47,294 bases of DNA from Actinopolymorpha alba DSM 45243 (lineage in GTDB: Bacteria; Actinomycetota; Actinomycetes; Propionibacteriales; Actinopolymorphaceae). Each line of letters starts with the position of its first letter. The stretch's first letter is position 1. A program made the translations under genes and the position numbers. The notes beneath the pieces are model-generated. The model saw only the letters and a program-made list of their open reading frames with translations. It did not search any database and was not told where the DNA came from. The stretch is from assembly GCF_000373925.1 (NCBI RefSeq), contig NZ_KB892764.1:1-47294 (forward strand), in the 5' to 3' direction. This document shows, in pieces, positions 1-9,738 of the stretch.

Positions 1-234
1 CAGTGGAAGAACCGGTACAACATCCGCGCCGGCGTCGAGGGCACCATCCGCCAAGCCACCCACGTCACCGGCATCCGCCACGCCCGCTACCACGGCCTGA
101 ACAAGACCCGCCTAGAACACAACGCCGCCGCCACCGCCATCAACCTCATCCGCCTCGACGCCTGGTGGACTCACAACCCCCTCGACAGAACCAGAACCAC
201 CCACCTCCAACGCCTCCACCTCACCGCCGCCTGA
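1..234 (+). CDS. Transposase, C-terminal end (IS1182-like), cut by window edge
   Basis: Frame 1 is open from the first base and ends at a TGA at 232-234. The 77 residues read as the tail of a DDE transposase: a YNIRAGVEGTIRQ segment with the Glu of the catalytic triad region, then HARYHGLNKTRLEHN and an AAATAINLIRLDAWW helix, which is typical of actinobacterial IS1182-type transposases. The rest of the gene lies to the left, so it cannot be said whether the element is intact. No clear terminal inverted repeat could be matched in 235-310, because the partner end is outside the window. The neighbouring DUF58 gene ends at 311 on the other strand and looks undamaged, so the insertion lies downstream of that operon. 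Confidence 0.75.
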   Translation, partial: QWKNRYNIRAGVEGTIRQATHVTGIRHARYHGLNKTRLEHNAAATAINLIRLDAWWTHNPLDRTRTTHLQRLHLTAA

Positions 235-310
235 ACCCGAATAAGCCAACAGGGTCCTCTTAGCCGAGAAACCTCTGACAAGGCGGGCGTCGCGGGTGCA
301 CCACGCGAGG

Positions 311-1636
311 CTAGAGTCGGCCGGCCTTCTTCAAGGCGAGGTAGGTGTCGGCCAGGGCGGGCGCGATCTGGTCGGGTGGCTCGTCGACGACGGTGACGCC
401 GAGGCGTTCGAGGGTCGAGGTGACACGACGGCGTTCGGCTCGGGCCCGCTCGGCAGCGGCCGCGGCGTACACCGAAGGCGCGTCCCCACGCGTCCGCGCC
501 AGCTCCTCGATCCGCGGATCGGCAACCGCGGCGACGCAGACCTCGTGCCGGCGGGTCAGCGGGCCGAGCACGGGCACCAGGCCCTCCTCGACCACCGCCG
601 CCTCCAGTCCGGTGAGCAGGACGACCAGCGACCGTTGGGATGCCCGCAGGGCGACCGCGGCGGCCAGGCCGCGATGGTCGGTCTCGACGAGCTCGCTCTG
701 TAGCGTCGCCATCGCGGTGGTGAAACGCGGCAACACGTCCTGCGGCCCGGCCCGGCTGACGTCGGCGCGTACCCTCCGGTCGTAGGCGAGGAGGTCCACC
801 CGGTCGCCGGCCCGGGTGGCGAGCGCGGCGAGCAGGAGAGCGGCGTCGAGCGCGTGGTCCAACCGGGGGGCGTCACCCACTCGCCCCGCAGACGTACGCC
901 CGGTGTCGAGGACTATGAGCACGTGGCGGTCCCGCTCGGGCCGCCAGGTCCGGACGACGACGCCCTGCCGGCGCGCGGTGGCCCGCCAGTCGATCGAGCG
1001 TACGTCGTCCCCGTCCACGTAGTCGCGCAGCGAGTCGAACTCCGTACCCTGGCCGCGGACCAGCACGCTGGTGCGGCCGTCCAGCTCCCGCAGGCGGGCC
1101 AGCCGGGAGGGCAGGTGCTTGCGGCTCTCGAACGGCGGCAGTGCCCGCACCGTCCACGGCACGACGTAGGAACCCTGCCGCGCCGCGAGGCCGAGCGGAC
1201 CATAGGCCCGGACCGTCACGCGATACGCGTCCCGGTCGCCGCGCCGGGTGGGGCGCAAGGTGGTCTTGACGCGACGGCGTTCCCCCGCCGGAACGTCGAT
1301 CGGGTGGCGTTGCGACACCGCGCCCGCCGACGGCGGCCAGGCGTCTCGCAGCAGCCCCCGGACCCGCCGGCCGCCACGGTTGGTGACGAGCAGGCCCACC
1401 TCGACACTCTCACCCAGCCGCACCGTGGACATGGTGTCGGTGCCGGCGGGCGTGGCGCGGGCGTCGGCACGTGCGAAGTCCAGCTGGCGTACCGAACCAG
1501 CGAGCACCAGGTCGACCAGTGCGAGCAGCACAACCGCGCCGGTGACAACGACGATGCCGGACCGCGAGGGTACGACGAATGCCACCAGGAGGACGCCGGC
1601 CACTGCCAGCAGCGCGGTCCGGGGCGTGAGTGCCAT
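311..1636 (-). CDS. DUF58 domain protein
   Basis: This is a 441-residue protein. The chosen ATG at 1634-1636 gives a start just before two hydrophobic segments (about residues 7-22 and 28-46); a longer reading to 1711 would run into the upstream gene. The DUF58 signature FDSLRDYVDGDDVRSIDWRATARR, split here as residues 199-212 and 213-223, is clear. It is followed by a von Willebrand A-like strand with DTGRTSAG near residue 245. DUF58 proteins are membrane-anchored partners of MoxR ATPases, and the MoxR gene lies 16 bp upstream on the same strand. The client of the pair is unknown. In actinobacteria such operons are usually assumed to act on envelope or secreted proteins, which is inference. 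Confidence 0.88.
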   Translation of the reverse strand: MALTPRTALLAVAGVLLVAFVVPSRSGIVVVTGAVVLLALVDLVLAGSVRQLDFARADARATPAGTDTMSTVRLGESVEVGLLVTNRGGRRVRGLLRDAWPPSAGAVSQRHPIDVPAGERRRVKTTLRPTRRGDRDAYRVTVRAYGPLGLAARQGSYVVPWTVRALPPFESRKHLPSRLARLRELDGRTSVLVRGQGTEFDSLRDYVDGDDVRSIDWRATARRQGVVVRTWRPERDRHVLIVLDTGRTSAGRVGDAPRLDHALDAALLLAALATRAGDRVDLLAYDRRVRADVSRAGPQDVLPRFTTAMATLQSELVETDHRGLAAAVALRASQRSLVVLLTGLEAAVVEEGLVPVLGPLTRRHEVCVAAVADPRIEELARTRGDAPSVYAAAAAERARAERRRVTSTLERLGVTVVDEPPDQIAPALADTYLALKKAGRL

Positions 1637-1652
1637 CGGGCGGCTACCTCGC

Positions 1653-2659
<1,007 letters not shown>

Positions 2660-2663
<4 letters not shown>

Positions 2664-3883
2664 GATCGGCGTACCTCCTGCTCGAGGGTGTCGAGGTCGT
2701 CCGCGAGACGGACGAGTGCGGCGTCGTCGGATGGTCCGGTGCCGACGTCGCCGCCCGTCAGCAACTCGCTCACGTCAGTGCTCGTACGCCCGGTCCGGGC
2801 CGTGGTCGCCGCCACCACCGCGCTGTCGGGAGCGTGCGGCGGGAGTCCGAGCAGCGAGGACAGCCGGGCCCGAGTCGCATCCCGTAACGCGGAGGCGGCC
2901 CGGTTGCGGGCCCGCGCCCGATGGTAGAGGCGGGCCAGACCCTCGACCGCTTCGGAGGCCCGGACGACCACCGGAAGGGATTCGGGTACGACGGGGCCGA
3001 GCCGGCGGGCATACGCCAGCATGAGGAGCGCGGCGGCGACGGCGAGCTGCCCCACGCCGAACCTGATCCCGTCGGGGAGGAGCGCGAAGGGGCTGGTCGG
3101 CTCCTCGCCGCCGGGCGTCCCGGCCAGCGGAACGTCGGCCAGCGACGGGATGTACCACACCAGGCGGCGCTGCTCACCGAGGAGGTTGAGCGCGAGGGCG
3201 GCGTGGCCCTCGTTCTCCAGCTGGTTGTTGGCGAACGATGTGGCCACGCCGACCACGTCGATGGTGCGCCGCGCCTGGCCGCCGGCTGTCTGGCCGCTGG
3301 GGGAGTCCGGCGCCGCCGCTGCGGTGAGCCGGACCAGGGCTCCCCGCGTTCCGTCGCCGTAGCACGTCGTCGCCGGCGTCCCGCTGAGGATGCGGTACAT
3401 GGGCCCGTCGGCCCGGACGGCGCCGGCCCGGACGGCCGCCTCGAGGTCGCAGCCGGGTGACCGGGTCCGGGCGAGGGCCTCCCCGGCGATGGTCACCTTG
3501 GGGGCGAGGGTGAACAACACCTCCTCGCCCGGGTTGAAGAGTACGAGGTGGCGCGTTGGTGCCGCCGCCAGCCGGGTGAGCTGCGAGGGCACCAGCAGAT
3601 CGGGTTCGGTGACCAGCAGGGTGGCATCCTGCGCGGCGTACTCCACTGCCTCGGCCAGGGTGCGGGCCCGCTGGACCTCCACGCCGCGTTCCTCGAGCAG
3701 CACCGCCAGTGCTCGGCCGCCGGCCTGTCGCGCCGATCGCGGGTCGAGAGGGCCCCCGGTGGTGCCACTCTGCAGGACCGCGAAGACCGCGCCCCCGATG
3801 ACCAGCACCAGCACGATCGCGAGCGGCCCGCGTAGCCGGCGCCATGTCTCCCGGGCGGTCGGGTCGATGGACCGCACGGTCAC
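2660..3883 (-). CDS. DUF4350 domain membrane protein
   Basis: This 407-residue protein starts with a short basic cytoplasmic tail and a transmembrane helix at about residues 19-38 (LAIVLVLVIGGAVFAVL). An extracellular DUF4350 domain follows, recognisable by the SARQAGGRALAVLLEERGVEV opening (Rossmann-like, related to the type 1 glutamine amidotransferase fold). A second membrane helix lies near residue 290 (VAAALLMLAYARRLG), and a cytoplasmic tail with helical segments ends the protein. It overlaps both neighbours by 4 nt. DUF4350 genes travel with DUF4129, MoxR and DUF58 genes in actinobacteria; no enzymatic activity is established. The product probably forms part of a membrane complex with them. 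Confidence 0.85.
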
Positions 3884-4590
3884 GACGGATTACCCGCGGC
3901 CAGCAGGGCCGGTCGCCGGAGCTGGCGTACGGCGTCGTCTGCGGCCCGCACCACGGCCTCGGCCTCTGGCGTGGCCCGGCGGCCGCCGTAACAAACCTCG
4001 TCGAACGCCTGGGCCGCCGCGCGCAGCGGCTCGGTTGACCCCGGCGCGACCTGGGCCGCCTCGCGGGCGACCTCGTCAGCCGTCCGGCCGGGCCGCTCGT
4101 CGAGGAGGGTGCGCTCCTCGAGATCGCGGACCAGTGCACGGAAACGTTCGCGGACGGCGGCGTCGTAGTCGCCCTGGCGGAGCGCCTCGTCGGCGGCGGC
4201 CCTGTGCTCGGCCGCCGTCCGGGACTGTCCGGCGAACACCGCGACGTCCACGCGCGCACGGCTGCGGGCCAGCGCGCCGATCCGCCAACGGATGATGACG
4301 ACGGCGAGGACCAGGATCGCGAGGAGCCCGAGAAGCCCCCAGAACCCGCCCGGGGAGTAGTCCGCGACCCAGGCCATGAAGCGCTGCATCTGCTCGAACG
4401 CCCAGGTCAGGAAGCGCGACACCACCCCAGGCTCGTCGCGGTGGTAGATGCCCTTCGTGAGTTCGTCGCGAGCGGCTCGGGCCGCCTCCTCGCGGGAGAT
4501 GTCGATCGGGGGTTCGGACGATGGCCGGAGCGGCGGTATGAGTAGCTCCGGAACGGCGCCCACCGCGGCGAGTGACGCGGGCACACTCAC
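3880..4590 (-). CDS. DUF4129 domain membrane protein
   Basis: The protein has 236 residues. A proline-rich N-terminal segment is followed by IDISREEAARAARDEL, one strong transmembrane helix (about residues 80-102, GLLGLLAILVLAVVIIRW), and the DUF4129 helical domain with RQGDYDAAVRERFRALVRDLEER and a DERPGRTADEVAREAA motif. This C-terminal domain resembles those fused to transglutaminase-like proteins in other bacteria. The start overlaps the preceding gene by 4 nt and its end overlaps the DUF4350 gene by 4 nt, so the five genes form one transcription unit. The function is unknown; the conserved RTADEV segment suggests protein-protein contact on the cytoplasmic face. Confidence 0.85.
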   Translation of the reverse strand: MSVPASLAAVGAVPELLIPPLRPSSEPPIDISREEAARAARDELTKGIYHRDEPGVVSRFLTWAFEQMQRFMAWVADYSPGGFWGLLGLLAILVLAVVIIRWRIGALARSRARVDVAVFAGQSRTAAEHRAAADEALRQGDYDAAVRERFRALVRDLEERTLLDERPGRTADEVAREAAQVAPGSTEPLRAAAQAFDEVCYGGRRATPEAEAVVRAADDAVRQLRRPALLAAGNPS

Positions 4591-5861
4591 CGGGTCGCCC
4601 AGGGCGAGCCGGCCTGCGTGCCCATCCCGGGACCGCCTGCGGAGGCGTTGGCGGCGGCCTGCGCCAGCTCGATGTCGAGGCCTTCCTTGCGCATCCGGGC
4701 GTCGACGTAGACCAGCGCGTTGACCGCGGCCAGGAAGCTGACCTGGAGGACCGCCGAGGCGAGGTTGCCGATGCCGAGCAGACTCAGCGTCAGGATCTCG
4801 GCGCCGCCGAAGGAGTCACCGAATCCGGCGCCGAGACCGGTGCTCAGGAAGGTGAATGCGGTCTGCACCACCGACGCCACGACCGAGGCGATCAGGTTGG
4901 CGACGAACAGGACGCCGAACGTGCGGGGAGTGCGCCCCTTGATGAGCTCCCACGAGCGTGACAGGGCGGCGAAGACGCCGAGCGGCTGCTGCTCTCCCTG
5001 TGGGAAGCCCGGGTCAGCGGGACGGGTTTCGAGCACCAGGGCGGCCGGGGCGACGGCCGTACGGGTGTAGAACACGACTCCGGCGAAGATTCCACCCAGC
5101 ACAGCGGGGATCGCCAGGAGCACGCCGAGGGCGACATGAATGACGAAGCCCACCACGACGATCACGGTGAGAACGGTGATGCCGAAGGTGAACGTCAGGC
5201 CAAGGACGAACGTCAGGCCCAGGAGTCTGGGAACGCGTCGTTTGCTGGCCCGCCAGACCTCCGCGACGGTGGCCGGCTGGCCGAGAACGCCACGGCCGAC
5301 GGTGACCGTGATCATCCCGGTGAGCATCGTGCCCCCGAGCCAGCTGACAAGGGCCAGGACGACCATCGTCACGGCGAAGCTGATCCAGGTGCTGTCGCTG
5401 ATCTGGCGTACATCGGCAGGGGTGGCCACGGAGAACAGATCGCCGAAGCCGACGAAGAACGTCAGGAGGCTCGCGACGACCAGCACGCCCATGATCGCGG
5501 TGGAGAGACCGAGCATGATCTTGGGGTAGCGCTGCACGGTGGTGAAGGCACCGTCGAGGAGCTCGCCGAACCCGAGGGGTCGAAGCGGCACGACGCCGGG
5601 CTTCGGGGCCTGCGGTGTGTTGCTGCCCCACGGGCCGCCGCCCCACGTGGGCGGCGGTTGGCCCCAGCCAGGTTGGCCACCGGTCGGCGGTGCGCCCCAG
5701 GAGGCCTGACCACCGGGAGGGGGTGTGCTCCACCCGGAGGGTGTCGCCGATCCTCCGCCCGCCTGCTGACCAGCCGGTGGAGTGCCCCACTGGCCCGGCG
5801 GTGGCGTACCCCACCCGCTGCCGGACTCCTGTCCGGGCGGCGGCGTACCGGTGTCGGTCAT
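4587..5861 (-). CDS. Multi-pass membrane protein with glycerophosphodiesterase-type membrane domain
   Basis: This 424-residue protein is the first gene of the five-gene leftward operon. Residues 1-100 are a low-complexity Pro/Gly/Gln/Trp-rich tail with repeated GWGTPPPGQ-like units. The remainder has about six hydrophobic helices and the VVPLRPLGFGELLDGAFTTVQRYPKIMLGLS motif, read here as VVPLRPLGFGELLDGAF followed by TTVQRYPKIM. That motif is typical of the actinobacterial family carrying the GPDPase membrane domain without the catalytic domain. The ATG at 5859-5861 was chosen because the ORF upstream of it is proline-poor, differs in character and runs toward mtrA. Catalytic phosphodiesterase residues are absent, so enzymatic activity is not expected. 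It could be a membrane scaffold for the MoxR system. Confidence 0.8.
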   Translation of the reverse strand: MTDTGTPPPGQESGSGWGTPPPGQWGTPPAGQQAGGGSATPSGWSTPPPGGQASWGAPPTGGQPGWGQPPPTWGGGPWGSNTPQAPKPGVVPLRPLGFGELLDGAFTTVQRYPKIMLGLSTAIMGVLVVASLLTFFVGFGDLFSVATPADVRQISDSTWISFAVTMVVLALVSWLGGTMLTGMITVTVGRGVLGQPATVAEVWRASKRRVPRLLGLTFVLGLTFTFGITVLTVIVVVGFVIHVALGVLLAIPAVLGGIFAGVVFYTRTAVAPAALVLETRPADPGFPQGEQQPLGVFAALSRSWELIKGRTPRTFGVLFVANLIASVVASVVQTAFTFLSTGLGAGFGDSFGGAEILTLSLLGIGNLASAVLQVSFLAAVNALVYVDARMRKEGLDIELAQAAANASAGGPGMGTQAGSPWATR

Positions 5862-6064
5862 CTTGGCGCACCTCACGTCGTTGGGGTGGCCCCCTATTGT
5901 GGCTGGATGCCACGGGTGCCAGTGGCGCTGACCCCCACGGGAAGGGGTCGAACCAGCCCGAACCCGCCCGGCCGCGGAGGTGAACCCATGAAGTGCAGGC
6001 TCGATCCACACTGCCAGCGGGTCGTGCCGAGCCATCGTGCCACGCTCGGTGGGACGATGGTTCC

Positions 6065-6742
6065 ATGAAAGGTCGCATTCTGGTCGTCGACGACGACATG
6101 GCCCTCGCGGAAATGCTCGGAATCGTCCTCCGGAACGAAGGTCTGGAAGCGGTTTTCTGTGAGTCTGGGGAAGCTGCCCTTGCGAAGGTGCGCGAGTCCA
6201 GGCCTGACGTCGTGCTGCTCGACCTGATGCTGCCCGGCAAGGACGGCATCGAGGTGTGCCGGGAGATCCGGGCAGAGTCCGACGTACCCATCGTGATGCT
6301 CACCGCCAAGACCGACACTGTCGACGTCGTGCTCGGGCTGGAGTCCGGTGCCGACGACTATGTGGTCAAGCCCTTCAAGCCCAAGGAACTCGTCGCGCGG
6401 ATCCGTGCCCGGCTGCGCCGGGTCGACCAGGCGGTCCCCGAGACGCTGCACATCGGTGACCTCGTGATCGACGTACCCGGCCACTCCGTCAAGCGGGACG
6501 GCCTCGCGCTCGCCCTCACCCCGCTGGAGTTCGACCTCCTGGTGTGCCTGGCCCGCAAGCCCTGGCAGGTGTTCGGCCGTGAGGAGCTGCTGGAGCAGGT
6601 CTGGGGTTACCGCCACGCCGCCGACACCCGGTTGGTCAACGTCCACGTCCAGCGGCTGCGCAGCAAGATCGAGAAGGACCCCGAGCATCCGGAGATCGTC
6701 GTCACCGTACGCGGAGTCGGCTACAAGGCCGGACCGTCCTAG
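6065..6742 (+). CDS. mtrA: Two-component response regulator MtrA
   Basis: This is a 225-residue OmpR/PhoB-family regulator. The receiver domain (1-118) has the acidic pocket D9/D10/D11, the phosphoacceptor D53 in VVLLDLMLPGKDG, the switch Thr in VMLTAKTD and the conserved Lys in VVKPFKPKEL. The winged helix (about 130-225) carries LTPLEFDLLVCLARKPWQVF and VNVHVQRLRSKIEKDP. The ATG at 6065 gives the standard MtrA N-terminus MKGRILVVDDD. In actinobacteria MtrA links DNA replication and cell division to wall metabolism and is phosphorylated by MtrB. Here the cognate kinase gene does not follow directly: a TetR/RidA pair intervenes, so mtrB must be transcribed by read-through or from its own promoter. 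Confidence 0.95.
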   Translation: MKGRILVVDDDMALAEMLGIVLRNEGLEAVFCESGEAALAKVRESRPDVVLLDLMLPGKDGIEVCREIRAESDVPIVMLTAKTDTVDVVLGLESGADDYVVKPFKPKELVARIRARLRRVDQAVPETLHIGDLVIDVPGHSVKRDGLALALTPLEFDLLVCLARKPWQVFGREELLEQVWGYRHAADTRLVNVHVQRLRSKIEKDPEHPEIVVTVRGVGYKAGPS

Positions 6743-6820
6743 TGCGGGCCTGAGTTTGTGGTCATCGAGGCGAGACGTTCGCTGACGACGTGTCGGAGAG
6801 TTGAGAGCGGCGATCAGAGG

Positions 6821-7426
6821 TCAGAGGCGCCAGCCGCGTTCGACTGACCGACCGCATCGTTCTGGGTTGTCGCCTGCGCTGGTGAACAGAGCGGTCAGCA
6901 GCGGCACGCCATGGGCTAGCGATTGGTGGGGCAGGGGGCCGGTGGCGACCAGCGATGCCAGTCCATGTCCGATGGTCCAGCTCTGCGTGGCCAGCTCCAG
7001 CGGGTCGATGTCGTCGCGAAAGCGGCCGGCGGCCGTGGCCCGTTCGACGGCCCGGACCAGACAGTGCAGCGTGTCATCCGCGGCCGCGGCGTTCTCGAGT
7101 TCGAACCCGGCGTCGAACATGACCCGGTAGAGATCGGGACTGGCCAGGGCGTTGGACAGGTATGCGGCGCCGAGAGCGGCCAGATCTCGTACCGGATCCT
7201 TCGATGGCGCGACCGCGGCGAGACGGGCGGCCAGGCGGGTGAAGCCTTCCTGTCGCATCGCTGTCCACAGGCCGTCCATGCCGCCGAAGTAGGTGTAGAC
7301 GGCCATGGTCGACGCTCCGGTTCCGGCCACCAGCGAGCGGAGGGTGACCGGCTGCCGAGCGGCGAGCATCTGCGCGGCTCGGTCGATGAGCAGGGAGCGG
7401 ACCGCCGGGTCCTTCATCCTCACCAT
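6821..7426 (-). CDS. TetR-family transcriptional regulator
   Basis: The 201-residue product has an N-terminal TetR helix-turn-helix (about residues 10-55: DRAAQMLAARQPVTLRSLVAGTG then ASTMAVYTYFGGMDGLWTAM) and a C-terminal ligand domain of the TetR_C_33/WHG type with PDLYRVMFDAGFELEN. Several starts are possible (ATG at 7426 or 7417, or 7441 within the palindrome); 7426 is taken because a 7441 start would put the likely operator inside the gene. It is divergent from the RidA gene, with 74 bp between them. The usual arrangement suggests it represses both genes. It is placed between mtrA and mtrB on the strand opposite to both, which is unusual. Confidence 0.85.
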   Translation of the reverse strand: MVRMKDPAVRSLLIDRAAQMLAARQPVTLRSLVAGTGASTMAVYTYFGGMDGLWTAMRQEGFTRLAARLAAVAPSKDPVRDLAALGAAYLSNALASPDLYRVMFDAGFELENAAAADDTLHCLVRAVERATAAGRFRDDIDPLELATQSWTIGHGLASLVATGPLPHQSLAHGVPLLTALFTSAGDNPERCGRSVERGWRL

Positions 7427-7437
7427 GGCGCCACAAT

Positions 7438-7454
7438 ACATAGCTTTGTTATGT
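7438..7454. promoter_or_regulatory. Candidate TetR operator in the TetR-RidA intergenic region
   Basis: A 5-bp dyad, ACATA at 7438-7442 and TATGT at 7450-7454 with centre at 7446, lies in the only AT-rich stretch of this GC-rich gap between divergent genes. Position and symmetry fit a TetR-family operator overlapping the promoters of both genes. The arms are short, so this is a candidate only. Confidence 0.35.
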
Positions 7455-7500
7455 TCTCGGTGAGTACCGACCGTGCTGTGCCGATGTGCGAGGAGCGGAC

Positions 7501-7908
7501 ATGACCGTGACGCTGGTCAACCCCGACGGGCTGCCGAAACCCGACGTCTACCGCCAGCTGTCGATCGCCACCGGATCGAAGCTGGTGTTCCTGGCGGGCC
7601 AGGTGGCTCGCGATGCTCAGGGCGGTCGAGTCGGTGAGGGGGATTTGGCGGCTCAGGTTGAGCAGGCTTACCTCAATATCGGCACCGCCCTGGCTGGGGT
7701 CGGCGGATCCTTCGATGATGTAGCCAAGCTGACCATCTACATCGTCGACTGGACACCCGAGAAGATGCCGCTGCTGGGCGAGGGGGTCGCTCGGGCGGCG
7801 GCGAAGCTGGGGGTCGACCCGGTCAAGCCGATCACGCTGCTGGGCGTTGCGGCGCTGGGAGAACCCGATCTGCTGGTCGAGGTCGAGGCCACTGCCGTTA
7901 TCGACTGA
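7501..7908 (+). CDS. RidA family protein (YjgF/YER057c/UK114)
   Basis: This 135-residue protein is the normal length of the RidA family. The ATG at 7501 follows GAGGAG at the right distance; an earlier in-frame ATG at 7486 lacks a site. Visible family features are KLVFLAGQVARDAQG, EGDLAAQVEQAYLNIGTALAGVGGSFDDVAKLTIYIVD (read here as two parts around AYLNIG), and a C-terminal LLGVAALGEPDLLVEVEATAV. RidA proteins hydrolyse reactive enamine/imine intermediates, but the catalytic Arg of classical RidA (usually in a ...R.A.. strand near residue 105) is not evident: the equivalent stretch reads TLLGVAAL. It may therefore belong to a RidA subfamily (Rid2-7) without deaminase activity. It is probably regulated by the adjacent TetR protein. 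Confidence 0.85.
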   Translation: MTVTLVNPDGLPKPDVYRQLSIATGSKLVFLAGQVARDAQGGRVGEGDLAAQVEQAYLNIGTALAGVGGSFDDVAKLTIYIVDWTPEKMPLLGEGVARAAAKLGVDPVKPITLLGVAALGEPDLLVEVEATAVID

Positions 7909-8091
7909 GTCGAGGCGCCTGTCGGCCTCCCGGGTCGGCGGGTACCTCCACGGCTCGCTCGCCGGCCGCCTCACCTCGTAGAGTCGGTGCCGCAGAGTGT
8001 GTACGGCGGCAGTACGTAAGCCCTACGGGCGAAGCCCGTGGGGGCCGGATCCCACCCAGCGACAAGTTCCTGCGAGCCCCCTTCTGGACCC

Positions 8092-9738
8092 ATGCAGATC
8101 AAGGCGACGATAGTGCGACCGGCGGTGCGCGTAATCCGCCGGTCCGTCGCTGTCTGGCAACGTTCGCTGCACCTGCGGGTCGTGAGCGGCACGCTCGTGC
8201 TGTCTGCTCTGGTGACCCTCTTCGTCGGATGGATCCTGTTACGTCAGGTCACCGACGGGGTCCTTGACGCGAAGGTCGCGGCGTCGGTGAGCGAGGCGTC
8301 CGCCGGCTTCCGCACCACGCAGGCGGCGATCGACGCCGCCGAGCCGAGCGGTGACCTGGGAGAGCTCACGACCCGCCTCGCCCAGGACCTCGCACTTCGG
8401 GGGTCGTTCGGCGGGCTCTACGACATCGTCCTCGACGTCATCCCCACCGGAGCCTCGCAGGCGGTCGGTCGATCCACCCGGACGACGGTCGAGACCGACA
8501 GCGTCCCGCCCGACCTCGAGCAGGCCGTCACCGACCGGGGGACCGGTCAGATCACCTACCGCTACACCCTGATCAGGCGGGACGGGAGTTCGTCGCCCGG
8601 CCTTGCCGTCGGCTCCCAGTTGCGCGAGCCACGCAGCGGTGCGCTGCTCAACGTCTACTACCTGTTCGACCTCCAGCAGCAGGAGGAGACGCTCAACCTG
8701 CTCCGGCGTTCGCTGGTCGCGGTCGGTGTCCTGATTGTCGTCCTTCTGGGCTGCGTGGCGTGGTTCGTCACCCGCCAGGTCGTGACGCCGGTCCGGATGG
8801 CGCGCCGGGTGGCCGAACGCCTCGCGGCGGGACTCCTCGACCAGCGGATGCGGGTACGCGGTCAGGATGACCTTGCCCGGCTCGCGACCTCGTTCAACCA
8901 GATGGCGACCAGCCTCCAGCGGCAGATCCGGCGGCTGGAGGACCTCTCGCGGGTCCAGCGCAGGTTCGTGTCTGACGTCTCGCACGAGCTGCGGACCCCC
9001 ATCACCACGGTCCGGATGGCCGCCGACGTGTTGTACGAGGCCCGGACCGACTTCCAGCCGGGTGTGGCCCGGGCCGCGGAACTTCTCCAGGCGGAGCTCG
9101 ACCGGTTCGAGGCGCTGCTCGGTGACCTGTTGGAGATCAGCAGGTTCGACGCCGGCGCGGCCGGTCTGGAACTCGAGGACCTCGACCTTCGCCACCTCAC
9201 GCAGCGGGTGGTCGACGGCGCCCAACCCATCGCGGGGCGCAAGGGCAGCCGGATCGACCTCCAGCTTCCGAAGACGCCGGCCCTGGCCGAGGTGGACTCG
9301 CGCCGCATCGAACGCGTGCTGCGCAACCTGGTCATCAACGCGATCGAGTACGGCGAGGGACGCGACGTGGTGGTCCGTGTCGCCGGTGACGAGCAGGCCG
9401 TGGCGGTCTCGGTCCGCGACCACGGCATCGGGCTCAAGCCCGGGGAGTCCGCGATGGTCTTCGAACGCTTCTGGCGGGCCGACCCCGCCCGGGCCCGGAC
9501 CACCGGCGGCACCGGCCTCGGTCTCGCGATCGCGATGGAGGACGTCCTGCTGCACGGTGGTTGGTTGCAGGCGTGGGGAGAGCCGGGGAAGGGCGCGCAC
9601 TTCCGGTTGACCGTTCCGCGCCGGGCGGTCGAGCAGCTCAACCATTCGCCGATTCCGCTCGTGCCCGACGACGCGCGGCAGCCGGCCCTCGAAGGCCGGC
9701 GGGTGCCCGCTCCGGAAGTTCTCGGAGGTGCCGGATGA
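8092..9738 (+). CDS. mtrB: Sensor histidine kinase MtrB
   Basis: The 548-residue kinase has a transmembrane helix near residues 25-45 (VSGTLVLSALVTLFVGWILL), an extracytoplasmic sensor of about 150 residues and a second membrane helix (LVAVGVLIVVLLGCVAWFV). It then has a HAMP domain, HisKA with the phosphoacceptor H298 in SHELRTP, and HATPase_c with the N box RVLRNLVINAIEYGEG and the G boxes DHGIGL and GGTGLGLAIA. The ATG at 8092 was preferred to 8038 because the upstream codons look non-coding. The stop overlaps the lpqB start by 4 nt. MtrB autophosphorylates and signals to MtrA; in mycobacteria and corynebacteria it responds to osmotic and division cues, and LpqB modulates it. Confidence 0.94.
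   Translation: MQIKATIVRPAVRVIRRSVAVWQRSLHLRVVSGTLVLSALVTLFVGWILLRQVTDGVLDAKVAASVSEASAGFRTTQAAIDAAEPSGDLGELTTRLAQDLALRGSFGGLYDIVLDVIPTGASQAVGRSTRTTVETDSVPPDLEQAVTDRGTGQITYRYTLIRRDGSSSPGLAVGSQLREPRSGALLNVYYLFDLQQQEETLNLLRRSLVAVGVLIVVLLGCVAWFVTRQVVTPVRMARRVAERLAAGLLDQRMRVRGQDDLARLATSFNQMATSLQRQIRRLEDLSRVQRRFVSDVSHELRTPITTVRMAADVLYEARTDFQPGVARAAELLQAELDRFEALLGDLLEISRFDAGAAGLELEDLDLRHLTQRVVDGAQPIAGRKGSRIDLQLPKTPALAEVDSRRIERVLRNLVINAIEYGEGRDVVVRVAGDEQAVAVSVRDHGIGLKPGESAMVFERFWRADPARARTTGGTGLGLAIAMEDVLLHGGWLQAWGEPGKGAHFRLTVPRRAVEQLNHSPIPLVPDDARQPALEGRRVPAPEVLGGAG

Noticed and set aside
7261-7269. CTGTCCACA, a near-match to a DnaA box
   Set aside because: Single site inside the coding sequence of the TetR gene, with a variant first base; likely chance.
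8025-8039. ACGGGC-GAA-GCCCGT hairpin before mtrB
   Set aside because: Only 6 bp, without a T tract. It may be part of the mtrB leader, but there is not enough to call a terminator or riboswitch.
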